From contig DDBV01000001.1 in assembly GCA_002335145.1 (NCBI GenBank), positions 1 through 55,038 on the forward strand: a stretch of 55,038 nt of DNA, in the 5' to 3' direction. Below are positions 41,533-52,512 of the stretch, in pieces. The DNA is from Patescibacteria group bacterium UBA2023 (GTDB lineage: Bacteria > Patescibacteriota > Gracilibacteria > BD1-5 > UBA2023). The first letter of the stretch is position 1. Each line of letters begins with the position of its first letter. A program made the translations under genes and the position numbers. The notes beneath the pieces are model-generated. The model saw only the letters and a program-made list of their open reading frames with translations, was not told the DNA's origin and did not search any database.

Positions 41533-42015
41533 ATGTTGGGACCCAAGCCGCCACTTTCCACCGAAGAGAAGCTCGATGCTGTCTACCAGATGCTCCGGCG
41601 CGCCGAACGTGCCCATCGGCTCTCATTGATTTTCCGGCTTCTCTTCATTGGCATTGTGGTATATTGTTCGTACTCGCTCGCTTTCGATCCACGCACCCAA
41701 GATCATCTTGAGGATTTATTCGATGAGCATGTCGTGCCGAGAATCTCCGAGATGGCCGGACACATGGCTGAACGAATGCAGGCGGATATTGTGGAATCAT
41801 CAATACAGAGGGACACTGAAAGCCAGGCGAATGGTACCCAAGCTTCGACATTAGAATGAGGGTTCTCATCCGCGCGAGCACGCATGCTTGCGAAGCAACT
41901 TTCCGGCATGCGCCGATCCGAGGTCGCGGATCTCATCGATAACGAGCTTCCCTCCGGAACACTCGAATCCTTCGGTGTTTCACGCGAAGAATTTCTCTCG
42001 GCCTTTCCTGAGTAG
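41533..42015 (+). CDS. Membrane protein with one transmembrane helix, unknown
   Basis: This 160-residue protein has a charged N-terminus (STEEKLDAVYQMLRRAER), a transmembrane helix at about residues 33-50 (LIFRLLFIGIVVYCS) and a charged helical tail. A UGA glycine after ASTLE leads into a further 50 residues (GGFSSARARMLAKQL...) ending in TAG. A GTG 24 nt upstream is an alternative start. It lies between comF and the PriA-like gene. I do not recognise a family. Confidence 0.62.
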
Positions 42016-42113
42016 TTCATTTTTGTATGGATCTGTCCTGGTGGTGGATTTTTTCACCCCGCACTTCCATTCTTCTGACTCTCGGATATACTCGTTGCAT
42101 CTAACCGATCGAG

Positions 42114-42962
42114 ATGTTCGCCGAGGTCATACCACTGCACTCCTCTGCATCGGACCGCGGTTTTACATACCGCGTTCCGGAAAATCTGCGTTCCCGGGTA
42201 CGGACAGGATCACTCGTATCCGTGCCGTGGCGGGATCGGCATGACGAGGGAATCGTGTCCGTGTGTCAAAACACTATACCGGATGACGGGGGTCTTCTGG
42301 AGATTCGGGAAATCTCCGAGCTTCTCAATGAAACACCCGTACTCTCGGCCGCGGAGATCGATACCGCACACGCCATCTCGGCTCGACGGTACATTCCGAT
42401 CCATCGGTCCATCGGGCTTTTTCTCCCTTCTCCGATCATTGCCCGGGCACGGAAGACTGGGTGGGATCTTCCGGAACCCCGGTCTCGCCAACCCTCTGAC
42501 ATTGTGGGGCAACTCTCGTTCTGTCGGGATTCTAATGCGTTCGAGCGCACGATCGCTGCGGCGATTGCACCATCCACTATGTTGTTGTTTCCAGATGACC
42601 AATCTCTTCGGTACTGGCTCGGAAGGATTGGGTCTGTTGAGCACGAAATAATGATCGTGCCCGATAAGTTCTATCGGACGCGTCGGGCAACGATTTTCCG
42701 TGAATTTCGCGCTGCGGAGCACCGGATCGTTGCGACCGTTCGAAAAGGAATATTTCTCCCGCTCGATGCGTTCGATCGGATCGTCTCGGTCGAAGAGGGG
42801 CTTTTGGATCGGTACGAAGCATTCCGACATGAGTACTCCTTCGATGAATGGACCTCCATGCTCGCGTACCGTTCGGGGATCACTCTTGATCGGATCGCGC
42901 TTTCACCACCACTCCAGAGGCTTTATCAAGCCATTCGTACAAATAGTCTCGTCACCAGGTAA
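42114..42962 (+). CDS. Degenerate PriA-like primosomal protein
   Basis: This 282-residue protein resembles the N-terminal part of PriA. It has a 3'-DNA-binding-like start (AEVIPLHSSASDRGFTYRVPENL...GSLVSVPWRDR), a helical SAAEIDTAHAISARRYIPIHRSIGLFLP segment and a reduced helicase-like core. No Walker A GxGKT, DEAH box or zinc-binding cysteines are visible, and it is less than half the length of PriA, so helicase activity is unlikely. This reduced PriA form may still bind DNA forks. There is no UGA codon, and the stop is TAA. The next gene starts 6 nt downstream. Confidence 0.65.
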   Translation: MFAEVIPLHSSASDRGFTYRVPENLRSRVRTGSLVSVPWRDRHDEGIVSVCQNTIPDDGGLLEIREISELLNETPVLSAAEIDTAHAISARRYIPIHRSIGLFLPSPIIARARKTGWDLPEPRSRQPSDIVGQLSFCRDSNAFERTIAAAIAPSTMLLFPDDQSLRYWLGRIGSVEHEIMIVPDKFYRTRRATIFREFRAAEHRIVATVRKGIFLPLDAFDRIVSVEEGLLDRYEAFRHEYSFDEWTSMLAYRSGITLDRIALSPPLQRLYQAIRTNSLVTR

Positions 42963-42968
42963 CATCGC

Positions 42969-45302
42969 ATGAACGCCTTTCTCCATCGACTTCTCTCATC
43001 TCTGCGGCGACTCCGACACCTGGATCGCATGGAGTGGATTTTTGCCGCATTTGTCCTATTCGGGCTGTATATCCTCTGGTCAACGTTCCGGTACTCAGTC
43101 CTCGAATATGACTATTACCAGTGACTCGCCGATCGCCAGCACACCATGGAAGTCACAGATCCCGTATCGCGCGGCACCATCTTCTCGAATAACTCCCCCG
43201 AAGGGATATTTGCCATGAGCACGTCCCTCCCAGACCTTGCCGTGGACCCTATGCAGCCAGGATCAAAGGAGCGGCTTGCCGATTTTATCTCGGAGATCAT
43301 TACCGATGAGCTCTGTGTGTACGATGGGATTGAAAAATGTTATGAGAACCTCAGGAGTTTCTTGCGGGTAACGGAAATCATGGAATACAGCGATTCTCGT
43401 GACTTTGCGCGAAAACTCGTGCGAGACGCAGTATGGGCGAAGATTAGTCAGGAATACGTCACTCGCGAGATTATCGCGACCGAAGTTGCGATGGAAATTT
43501 GTACGAATGTAAACAACGCAAAGCTTCCGGGTGTCTCGTGCGATGACAATGCGATCGTTGCTGCCAATCCGATGCTCGTCTCAGCTTCCGGAGCGACCGC
43601 CGGAGCAATTGTAAAACTGCTCGGATCGGGTGATCCTGAGACAATCGCCAAACGGCTCATACCGAAACGAGTCCAGTATGTGCGACTGTACCGACGGTTG
43701 AATCTTCGATCCAAAGAGAAGATTGACGAACGTGTTACCAACGAGAAAAACGCTATATCCAAGTGATTTCTCGAAGAAGAAAACGCTATCCACCCATTCA
43801 TTATCCTCGAATCCCATCCGACGCGTTTTTATCCCGAGCATTCCATTGCGTCCAAGATTTCCGGATTCGTGGATCGGGATAACCATGGGCGGTATGGGAT
43901 CGAAGGGTACTTCGATCGGGAGCTTCGTGGCCGTGATGGACTCAAGGTCACAAAGAAGGATGCGGCGGGACGGGCGATCGGGACCTACGATCTCGATGAG
44001 CAAGGTGTCGTGGATGGGACAGATATGACGCTCACGATCGATCGGAACGTCCAGAAGGAGGTCTCGAAGCTCCTTGCAGAGAGTGTTGAGCAATTTCAGG
44101 CAAACAAGGGGACGATCGTGGTCATGGAGCCAACTACCGGTGCGATCATTGCTATGGCCGATTACCCCACTTTTGATGCCAATAATTTCGGATCCGTCTA
44201 CGACATCGAGCGACTCACGCCTCAGGAGCTTCGACAGGCAGAATTTCTCTTTCTCGGAAAACCCCTCTTCGTAGAGGATTCGACAGAGTGACTTCCCTAT
44301 ACCTACCAGGGGCGCAAGATCCTCCTGCGTAACGCGACCGATGGGGAGCGTACCAATACAGCTGTACCGAAGTATCGCTATAAAAATGGTTTCGGTCCTG
44401 GAACGTACGTCAATGATGCCATCGGGTCGCTCTATGAGCCGGGGTCGGTTTTCAAGGCGATTACGGTCGCGATCGGACTCGATACGGGCGATATTTCCCC
44501 TGCCGATACCTATACCGATAAGGGATACGTGACGATCGACAACTTCAAAATCAGCAACGTCGACAGTAAGTGTATTGGTCATCATACCTACCTTCACGCG
44601 CTCAACTGGAGCTGTAACGTCGGGATGATTTCGATTGTTGAGAAGATCGGACGAGCTCTTTTCCATAAATACATCAATGATTTCGGATTCGGGGCCCGAA
44701 CCAACATTACCCTCGAAGGCGAGGTGTATGGTCGGATCGATCCATACGAACAGTGGTCGCGCGCGAAGCTTTTCACCATGTCGTTCGGACAGGGAATTAC
44801 CGCGACACCCTTGCAAATGGCGACTGCCTACTCGGTTCTTGCGAACGGCGGAGTCTACATGGAACCATATGTTGTGCAGTCGATCCGTCTGCCATCGGGA
44901 AAAACTATCAACCACACGCCCAAGAAAATTCGTCGGGTCATCTCCGAGGAAACTTCCAAGAAGATCATCGCAATGCTCGTGGAGTGAGTCCGATCCGGAT
45001 TTGCTGCCAAGGGAGGAGTGGCCGGCTACGATGTGGCGGGAAAAACCGGAACGAGTCAGATCGCGAGCCGCGGAGGATATGAGGTCGGGACCGTTGGACA
45101 CACCATTACATCCTTTGGAGGTTTTGCTCCCGCCAAGAGCCCGAAGTTTGTGGTCATCGTCAAGGTTGAACGTCCGCGTACCGCACTCTACTCCGAATCG
45201 ACATCGAGCATGCTCTTCCAGCGCGTGACCGAGTATCTGCTCAACTACTACCGCGTCCCGAAAAACGAGCTCGCCGCGACCGGATGAGGAGTGGGGGAAT
45301 AA
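42969..45302 (+). CDS. Class B penicillin-binding protein (FtsI/PBP2-type transpeptidase)
   Basis: This 777-residue peptidoglycan DD-transpeptidase has a short cytoplasmic start, one membrane helix (about residues 24-40), a PBP dimerisation-type region (VSRGTIFSNN, KISGFVDRD...GRYGIEGYFD) and a transpeptidase domain. The active-site motifs are Ser493-x-x-Lys496 in PGSVFK, Ser548-Cys-Asn550 in WSCNVG and Lys692-Thr-Gly in AGKTGTS. Five UGA glycines would break it in the standard code, and the last (before GVGE) delays the stop to a TAA at 45300. Whether it serves division (FtsI) or elongation (PBP2) cannot be decided. It is the last gene of the operon. Confidence 0.93.
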
Positions 45303-45307
45303 ATTTC

Positions 45308-45335
45308 TTGATTTTCGGAGGTGTTCGGATAGGAT
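45308..45335 (+). promoter_or_regulatory. Promoter for tRNA-Val
   Basis: TTGATT (45308-45313) and TAGGAT (45330-45335) have a 16-nt spacer. Confidence 0.45.
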
Positions 45336-45346
45336 GGGCGGACTTC

Positions 45347-45422
45347 GGGTGATTAGCTCAGTGGTGAGAGCGCTCGCCTCACACGCGAGAGGTCACTGGT
45401 TCGACCCCAGTATCACCCACCA
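45347..45422 (+). tRNA. trnV: tRNA-Val(CAC)
   Basis: Acceptor GGGTGAT pairs with ATCACCC, with A and an encoded CCA. The anticodon loop CTCACAC gives CAC. Confidence 0.94.
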
Positions 45423-45434
45423 CCGAGGCCTACC

Positions 45435-45462
45435 TTCTCCTTGCACTGCTTGGAGAATTTTT
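45435..45462 (+). terminator. Terminator after tRNA-Val
   Basis: TTCTCC, an 11-nt loop and GGAGAA followed by five T. Confidence 0.65.
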
Positions 45463-45619
45463 ATTTCAAGAGGGATGGAGAAACGAGGATCAGCCTGAAT
45501 CGAAGGGTTGACTCAGCCCTAGTGGGGCGAATCGCTCCGGCGAACCACCAAGTCTCAGTTGCTTTCTGTAATCAAAACCAGAAACCCCTCTCGCGAGAAT
45601 GGTATTGTGGGGTTTTTGG
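45463..45619 (+). ncRNA. Candidate structured RNA: attenuator or riboswitch leader
   Basis: The stretch has consecutive hairpins: GGGTT-GACTC-AGCCC, GGGGCG-AAT-CGCTCC, TTTCTG (45563-45568) with CAGAAA (45579-45584), and a terminator made by CCAGAAACCCC (45578-45588) with GGGGTTTTTGG (45609-45619). The third hairpin uses the 5' arm of the terminator, so the two are mutually exclusive, as in attenuators. It precedes the ATP-grasp/7TM operon. Some segments (GGGGCGAATC, GGCGAACC) recall the ydaO c-di-AMP riboswitch, but the match is weak. Confidence 0.4.
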
Positions 45620-45620
45620 C

Positions 45621-45648
45621 TTCCAAAAAAGCAAATATCCCGTATACT
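45621..45648 (+). promoter_or_regulatory. Possible second promoter of the ATP-grasp operon
   Basis: TTCCAA (45621-45626) and TATACT (45643-45648)  have a 16-nt spacer, located after the leader terminator. Confidence 0.4.
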
Positions 45649-45683
45649 GTCGGTCGTTTTTCCACGCGAAACAGCCACACTCC

Positions 45684-48035
45684 ATGTTCCACTTCGGGAT
45701 TCTCGGGATGAACGCCCGCAACATCCTTTACGTCAAGAAGCTCAACGACCGCAAGAGCATCCGTCTTGCTGACAATAAACTTGATACGAAGCGGTTTCTC
45801 TCAGAACGAGATATTCCCGTAGGTGAGACGTATGCAACTATTCGTTCCCGGCAGGAGCTTGCATCCTTCCGATTCGATTCGATCCTCTCCAATGATTTCG
45901 TTATCAAGCCGAATCGCGGGAGCAAGGGCCAGTGAATCCTTATTGTTTCGCGAGCATCTGATGGGACATTCTCGGTCGGGGGTGAGAGTCTCCATGAAGA
46001 CGCGCTTCGTCGTCGGATGATGGACATTCTGGACGGAGCATTCTCCCTCTCTGGAGGGAGCGACTCGATCCTCATAGAAGAACGACTCGTGCCAGGTGAA
46101 GACTTTGCCGCATTCTGCGATTATGGCCTCGCGGATATTCGAGTGATTGTCTACGGACTCGTACCCGTGGCATCTATGGTTCGAGTCCCTACGCGCGAAT
46201 CGGGCGGTAAGGCGAATATTGCTCAGGGCGGGATCGGTATGGGTATTGATACGGCCACGGGAGAAGTTGTTTCGATGCTCGTTGATCGTATCGGGTACTC
46301 GCGAGCATTTCCCGAGCCGTACGCGGGATTCCGCGGCAAGGAGATTCCCTACTGGGATGAAATCCTCCTCGCTTCGTCGAAGACACAATTCTTTGTGAAT
46401 CTCGGCTACCTTGCGCTCGATTGGGTGATTACGGATTCGGGGCCGAAGCTCCTCGAGATTAACGCACGAGCCGGGCTCGAAGTACAGAATGTTACGCTCG
46501 TGCCACTGCGTGCGAGACTAGACAAACTTGCCAATGTAGACACAAGCGACCCGGAGAAAGGTGTGGAGATTGCCAAGGCACTTTTCGGACGACACAAGAA
46601 TTCTACCGCACTCAAGGACTCTGAAATTCTCTACCTGTCGCAACCAGGCTCCTTCGTGTTTGTTCAGGAGGATCAAAAATATTCAGAGGCCGTGGAGGTC
46701 ATCGTGGACATGTCTATCGAGCAAAATGAGGTTTCCGAAGCGATTTTCGCGCTCGCAAAATCCGGACAGGCCACAGTGGAGATTGATGATACCACGATTC
46801 GTTTCGACCGTTTTCGGTTCTCTGTCCGAGAGGGCTCCGATGGGCGACAGGTATTCCTCGGTCGTAATATCGTTGCGGACTTCTTCGTAAAACCCGTGAC
46901 AAAAACCAAGTCCAAAGCGAAACAGCTTTTGGGCGTGCGAACATCCGAATGGCCATCGATCTCGAAGATCGACAAGGAAGTTCATGATATAGGACGAAAA
47001 CTCAACCTCTCGCGGATTTTGCACCCAATAAATCACTTGGAAGAGCTTGACCGATTTGCCTCGGAACGATGACGCTACGACCCCGTATTTGAGTATCAAT
47101 TTCCCGACCAACGAGCCACCGATGGGTTACGAATCCGTCTTGATGAGATCTCTAAGCGCATGAATCACCGAGACTTCCAGGGGTCTCTTGTCGCGGTGTT
47201 TCATGAGAAGCTTCGAGAATTGCAGATGAAATGCGATTTAGTGGACGCGTATCGAAAAAATGACTATTCCTCTGTCGCTCATTTGGACAATGGTCTCTAT
47301 GGCGCGATTAATCCATTCCTCGTGGAGGAATCCGTTGGTAAAATCTTCGGACACGGAGGATCGACGGACCGTGCCGAGATGCTCGGATCGATTCTTTCGA
47401 AGCATCGGATCGAGGAACTTCTGCGCGAAAATATCGACCGAATTGGATTGAAGGGAGTTGTCATAGAATGGGGCGACTCCGGACTCTCTCGCATTGCTGT
47501 CTCGCATGGGCGGTATCCGAAAATCCGTATTTCGGAGCAGGCTATTATTCGTGAGAGGGAGTTTCTTTCCATTTTTGCTCATGAGGTGGAGACCCATCTT
47601 GTTCGATCTATACGCGGCGAAGAGACCGGACTTTTGCTTTTCAAGCATGGGACGGGTTTCTCTCTCGGAGACGAAGAAGGGCTCGCAGTCTGGAAATCAC
47701 TCCAAGCACTGCCTCCGGATTGTCGGAAGGACGCCATGTACGAGCAGTACTTCCTCGTATCACAGGCTCAGCACCGGTCGTTTTCTCAGCTCGCCGATAC
47801 GATCCGTTCGCTTCGGTCGGATCGCTCGCTCTCTTACGTTTTCAACCTCTGTCTCCGACTCAAGCGTGGAATCGAACGGACCAGTATTCGTGGAGAGGGA
47901 GTGTTGTACGGCAAGAACAAGATATACCTCGACGGGTATCGTCGGGTTGCTGACTGGATTTCCCAAGGCAATGATCCCGACCGTCTTCTGATCGGGAAAA
48001 TCAAGATCTCGGATCTTCAATTCATTACTGAATAG
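45684..48035 (+). CDS. ATP-grasp ligase fused to DUF1704 (MATCAP-like) metallopeptidase
   Basis: This 783-residue two-domain enzyme starts MFHFGILGMNARNILYV. Residues about 1-320 are an ATP-grasp domain of the alpha-L-glutamate ligase-like/sugar-transfer type (NDFVIKPNRGSKGQG, DYGLADIRVIVYGLVP, PKLLEINARAGLEVQN). Residues about 425-783 are DUF1704, the family with the HExxH and QEGLA motifs: HEVETH at 633-638 and DEEGLAVW near 663-670. Two UGA glycines lie after SKGQ and after FASER. ATP-grasp enzymes join an amino acid to a carboxylate, while DUF1704 relatives (MATCAP) are tyrosine carboxypeptidases, so one polypeptide may add and remove a residue. It lies 11 nt upstream of the 7TM gene. The stop is TAG. 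Confidence 0.88.
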
Positions 48036-48046
48036 CCATTCATCGG

Positions 48047-49606
48047 ATGTCACGATTTTTCCTCCTCTTTTCCGGTATCGTCACTCTCGCAATTCCGATT
48101 TTCGCTTTTGCACAGCTCGAAATGCCCGTGTCCGGTGGACTTCTTCCAGATCCGGTTCCCACCTTTTCGCCGGAAGTCTGTCCCGCAAGTACGGACTACT
48201 GAATCGAGGGGAATACAGAAGTCCGAATAGGTACCTCCCAGGAATATGCTGTCGCACTCCCGTTCTCACGTTCCGGGGCGACATATGAAGTCCGATATAC
48301 GCTCCGAAGGTCCGACGAGACCATTGAAACCGTGACCGGCCAAGAGCGGTACCTCCGCCAGTTCTCAACTCCGGGCGATGCGGTGATCGAAGCATTCTTG
48401 CGGCTTTCGGACGGGTGCGAGGCGACTGTCTCCAAGCGGGTGAGGATTTACCAAACGCTCATTGCTTACGTCTCGGATGACTTCTCATGGGTTGATGAAT
48501 GACTCTCCGACCTTATGGCCCGACGCAGCATCCTCCTTAAACCGATCGAGGTTTCGGCACAGTGAGGGTTTCTTGATGCCGGAAGCCCCGCGTCCGACAT
48601 GCTGTATAAGCAGTGGCCATCCATTCGGGATGCCGATGTTGTCATCGTAGACGGAGTTGACCCGATTCCCGTACTTGGAGCGATCGATCGGGTGCGATCG
48701 AATTCTTCCAATCCCATATCGTTTCATGAGAAGCGGGTCTATGTTGTGTCGGAAATCCGCGCGAACCTCCTCGGAAAACTCCTCGCTTCCTCCGTGAAGC
48801 CACTTTGACTCTCGGATGTCGGGGTTCTTCCGCCGGGATCGGTTATGGGATTTCTCGTCTCAATGAATACGACCGAAGGCGCGTCCGCGCAGGCCGAAAT
48901 GATCTTGTATGCCGAGCCGTCGAGATTCTACTCGCTCGGAGGGTTGCTCGAATACCTCTCGTATGAAGGGTTCTCGGTTTCGTTTCTCGGCCTTCTCCTC
49001 TCTATCGCGCTTGCAACGCTCGCACTCAATATCCTCAAGCAGATCGTCGGAACATACGTCTTCGGTGTCTATAATCCCATCCTCTTGGCTCTCTCTGTTA
49101 CGGTAGCGGGCGGACGATTCTCTATGTTGTTTCTCGGTATCGCTTTCGTGGCAGTCCTTGCCACGGGATTCTTCGCCAAGCGATTCTACCTTCTCTACAA
49201 CGCAAAACGGGCACTCCTCATATCGTTGTATATTTTCTTCGCGATTATTAGTATTGCCGCATTGCGCGCCTTCTGAGTCGATGGTTTCGTGAGTGCCGCG
49301 TTCGCCAATCCATTTGCGCTCTTCCCGGTCTTCCTTATGGTCATGGTTGCTGATAAGGTTTTCCAGGAAGATATCGATGTGTTCAGTCGTGGAGGAGTTG
49401 TCTCGCTCGTGCAATTCACTGTCGTTTCTGTTGTGGCGTTCCTGGTGTTGGATTCCATTCCTGTGCGCTACTTCCTTCTCTCATATCCAGACATACTCCT
49501 ACTCATTGCTGTATTCAATCTCGCTGTCGGCCGATACACCGGACTCCAGTTCTTCGAATATGTCCGGTTTTTGCCAGTCATCGGAAAATTGCGGGAGGAA
49601 GAGTAG
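48047..49606 (+). CDS. Signal peptide plus 7TM protein of the transglutaminase-fused 7TM family
   Basis: This 519-residue protein has a signal peptide (cleavage near AFA-QL), a periplasmic region of about 250 residues with a beta-sandwich-like part (VRIGTSQEYAVALPF, TYEVRYTLRRSDET), and a C-terminal membrane domain of about seven helices. That domain starts at GGLLEYLSYEGFSVSFLG and contains GTYVFGVYNPILLALS, the hallmark of the 7TM_transglut family. In known operons this domain follows an inactive transglutaminase, but here the extracellular part does not show that fold by eye. Four UGA glycines in the ectodomain and one in the 7TM break the gene in the standard code. It likely presents or transports the peptide made by the upstream ligase. 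The stop is TAG. Confidence 0.8.
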
Positions 49607-49621
49607 AGGATTCGGAGTATG

Positions 49622-49648
49622 AAAAAACGGGATTGAATCCCGTTTTTT
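49622..49648. terminator. Bidirectional terminator between 7TM gene and tRNA-fMet
   Basis: AAAAAACGGGATT-G-AATCCCGTTTTTT, with A and T runs on both sides. Confidence 0.85.
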
Positions 49649-49656
49649 GATTGCGA

Positions 49657-49731
49657 TGGTTGCGGAGGTACGAATCGAACGTACGACCTCCAGGTTATGA
49701 GCCTGGCGAGCTGCCACTGCTCTACTCCGCG
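49657..49731 (-). tRNA. trnfM: Initiator tRNA-fMet(CAU)
   Basis: The 5' end CGCGGAG opposite CTCCGCA leaves the C1-A72 mismatch typical of initiators. It has an encoded CCA and a CAU anticodon in CTCATAA, and three G-C pairs support the anticodon stem (CCAGG/CCTGG). Confidence 0.93.
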
Positions 49732-49743
49732 ACAAGTGGACCC

Positions 49744-49770
49744 ATTATATAAAATAATCCTGTAAGGCAA
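49744..49770 (-). promoter_or_regulatory. Promoter for tRNA-fMet
   Basis: On the minus strand TATAAT (49744-49749) with TTGCCT 15 nt upstream (49765-49770). Confidence 0.5.
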
Positions 49771-49786
49771 GTCTTTTTGAAAAAGT

Positions 49787-50137
49787 TTACTCTTTTTTGA
49801 GTTTTAGAATCGTTTTGGCGCAGGTGTTCGTTGCGGCAAGGATTTTTTGAATATCTGGATCTCTTGAGGCGAGGTTCGTATCAATGGTGATGACCACAGT
49901 ACTCTGTACTTCTTCCCCAGCAAGAACCTTATCGGCAAGTGTACAAACAAATTCCAATCTTTGTAGGGCCTCATCCTTACGGGCATTAACGAGCGTCTCC
50001 GTTTCCCTCTGTTCGGCTATCATTTTTGTTACAGTGTAACCACTTATTCATGAAATTATGAACAGAGAGAGATACGCAGCAGCCCAAAGTCGCTCCGAAC
50101 CCGTCTCCCTGTCTCGATCAAGTGAATTGAAAAACAT
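49787..50137 (-). CDS. Small membrane protein with extracytoplasmic helix, unknown
   Basis: This 116-residue protein has a transmembrane helix at about residues 19-37 (WAAAYLSLFIISGISGYTV) that is visible only when a UGA glycine is read through. A charged helix follows (RETETLVNARKDEALQRLEF) and a Thr/Ile-rich region with two Cys (FVCTLAD and TCAKTI). The start at 50137 is an ATG in the code-25 frame. I recognise no family. It lies downstream of the VirD4-like gene, separated by a palindrome. The stop is TAA. Confidence 0.55.
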
Positions 50138-50179
50138 TCTTCCCAAAAGAAATTATCCAATATGTTAGCAGTAACAGTA

Positions 50180-50194
50180 TACACTTCAAGTGTA
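50180..50194. repeat. 15-bp palindrome upstream of the small membrane protein gene
   Basis: TACACTTCAAGTGTA is a perfect 7-1-7 palindrome in the gap between the VirD4-like stop and the next start, beside TTGACC and TATACT-like boxes; possible operator. Confidence 0.45.
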
Positions 50195-50212
50195 AGGTCA
50201 ATATTTTACGCG

Positions 50213-52510
50213 TTACGTCATCGCAGCGATCCGCTCTCGGATCTTCTTTTCCACGAACTCCCGGGGCTTGGCGTATTTTTCGCGGCAAACGCGCTCTACG
50301 GCATAGGCTCGCTCGTAGTCTGCGGGATAGCGATCATCGGGTGGCGGGAGTGTGGTTCATTCGAATGCGGGAATCGGTGTCCCATCGAGATTGAGTCTGG
50401 CGAGTACGTGATAACGTGGGAGCGACTGCAGACGCGAGGAGTCGCGCGTATCAAGTCACATAACCTTTGAGAGAATCCCGGCATCGAGCGGGCCAGTCTG
50501 GAACGCAAGGATGGATGCAACGTTTCCGAAGACAGCCTGCGCGATTTCGTCCGGAATCTGTGAAACGTACTGGTTGCCGAGGACGAGGGAGAGACCAAAC
50601 TTACGCCCCTCCGAGAGAATGCTCTCGAAGCTGTCGCCCGCGAAGTTCTGAAACTCATCGATGTAGAGGCAGAATTCCCGTCGATCTTTCGGCGGAAGGT
50701 TCGCACGACTCATAGCATCGATCTGAAATCGTGTCACGAGGAGCGATCCGAGAAACGACATGGTATCCTCCCCGATTGTTCCTTTTGGAATGCGGACAAT
50801 GAAGATTTTCCCCTTGTCCATGATCCAACGTGGCGAGAACGAGTTTTTCGGCTGCAAAACGATATTTCGAAGGAGGGGATTCGCGAGGAACTGTCCGATC
50901 TTATTGAGGATCGGTGCTGTCGCTTCGGTCATCTGTCGACGATCCATCCGTTCGAATTCGCGGGTCCAGAAGTTCGAAAGTACCGGATCATCGAGCTTCG
51001 CGAGGACCCGTGCGCGGTATTCCGCGTTCGTGAGGATATTCGTCACGGATAGGAGTGTCGGCTCCTCGGTACCGAGGAGACTCAGAACGGCATTCCGGAG
51101 GATGTATTCGAGACGCGGCCCCCAGCTGTTTCCGTAGATCCGCTTGAATATCGATACGATTCCGGAGGCGGTCGCGCCCTGCAGTTCGCTCGATACGCCC
51201 GCGAAGAGATTGAACGCGCTCGGATAATCGGCATCCGATGAATCGAAATACACCACGTCGTTGGTTCGGTGTTTCGGAATGCGTGAGAGAATGTCGCGCG
51301 ACAGATCGCCGTGGGGATCTATGAGACCCACCCCGCGTCCCGCATAAATATCCGAGAGGAGCATATTTGCGAGCAGGGTCGTCTTGCCGGTTCCTGTTTT
51401 CCCGATCATGTAGACGTGGCGCTTGCGATCATCCGTGGGAATACCGAAGGGCAGGACGAGGCCTTCCTGTTCGAATGTGCCGATCGGCGTGACGCGCGTG
51501 GTATCCGAGAGGATGGCAAGAGCATCATCGGGAATGATTGCCGGAGTCTCGGCGGGTCTCACAGGCCGAGCAGTTTCGGAGAGTGTTGTTATTGGTTCGA
51601 GCGGCGGGTTCCCGAGCCAATCTGCTATTTCTTCGATCGAGAGGTTTCCGGTGAGTCACGCGTCCGTACGAAGCAATCGTTCGAGTGATCGAGAAACGAT
51701 ACGTCCGAGACGCGGACGATTCGAATCGGAGTCTTTTATGGCTCAGAGGCGGGCGATTACAGCGTCAGCAAGGACAGACTCTCCTTCGCGTTCATCGTCT
51801 TGGGCCGCGAGCAAGATCGAGCTTGCGAAAGCGGGTTTCAGGAGTTTCTCCGCGATATTCGTTGGGACACGGAGAGCGACCGGCTCTACCGTCTTCGGAA
51901 ACGGATCGAAGAGGAACCGGAATCATTGCCAGAACCAGACCAATGGTCGCGAGGCTATCCGAATAATCGTGTACCAGCGGGTCGACCGGATTCCCGCGAA
52001 GAAGTCGTCTGCCTTTTCCGAGAGTAGTCCTCGGACTCGACGCTCGGACGACCAGTCGACCGGGGCTTCTGAGAGGTTCATGAGCGAGATGATCGTCTCA
52101 CTCGGATGTTGGCGCGAGAGCTCCCCCAATGCTCGGAATGCTCCCGTCATTCCGAGCGGGAAAATGTCCGGGCGTTCCAGATGAATTTCGCGAATCCGTA
52201 AGAGATCGGGGAGATCCACGTTCGTGATATCTCTTTCGTGCAGAGCTTCGAAGCCGCACTCCGACCGCACTGCGCGCACGAATGACTCGGCACGAGTCGC
52301 ATCCACCGATGCATACCGTTGGATCCGCCCATCACGGAAGACGGACCAGATGGTGAGCTCTCCAGGATTGCGTGCTACCATTGACCGTATTCCCTGGAAA
52401 AGCGATGGCTTCGGTCGTGCTGAGAAGTCGAGGAGAATCCGGTTCCATCCATCGCGAGAAGGCCCTTTGTCGGGAGCGGCGAACTCGTAGAAGCGGACAG
52501 ACGAGGGCAT
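50213..52510 (-). CDS. VirD4/TraD-like type IV secretion ATPase
   Basis: This 765-residue P-loop ATPase is of the HerA/VirD4/TraD class. The N-terminal half is a divergent domain (about 1-330) after PSSVRFYEF. The ATPase core has Walker A GKTGTGKTTL, then GVGLIDPHGDLSRDIL, Walker B FCLYIDEFQNF and LVLGNQYVSQIPDEIAQAVFGN. There is no membrane helix at the N-terminus except a short hydrophobic stretch (LVWFWQ-G). UGA glycines occur at several sites (50357, 50456, 51656, 51743, 51923), so the gene reads as three fragments in the standard code. Such ATPases move DNA or protein in conjugation and competence. It is the third gene of the pilT operon. The stop is TAA. Confidence 0.88.
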
Positions 52511-52512
52511 GG

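Noticed and set aside
43581..45101. A 506-codon minus-strand frame opposite the PBP gene
   Set aside because: The plus strand holds all three transpeptidase motifs; the antisense frame has no recognised domain.
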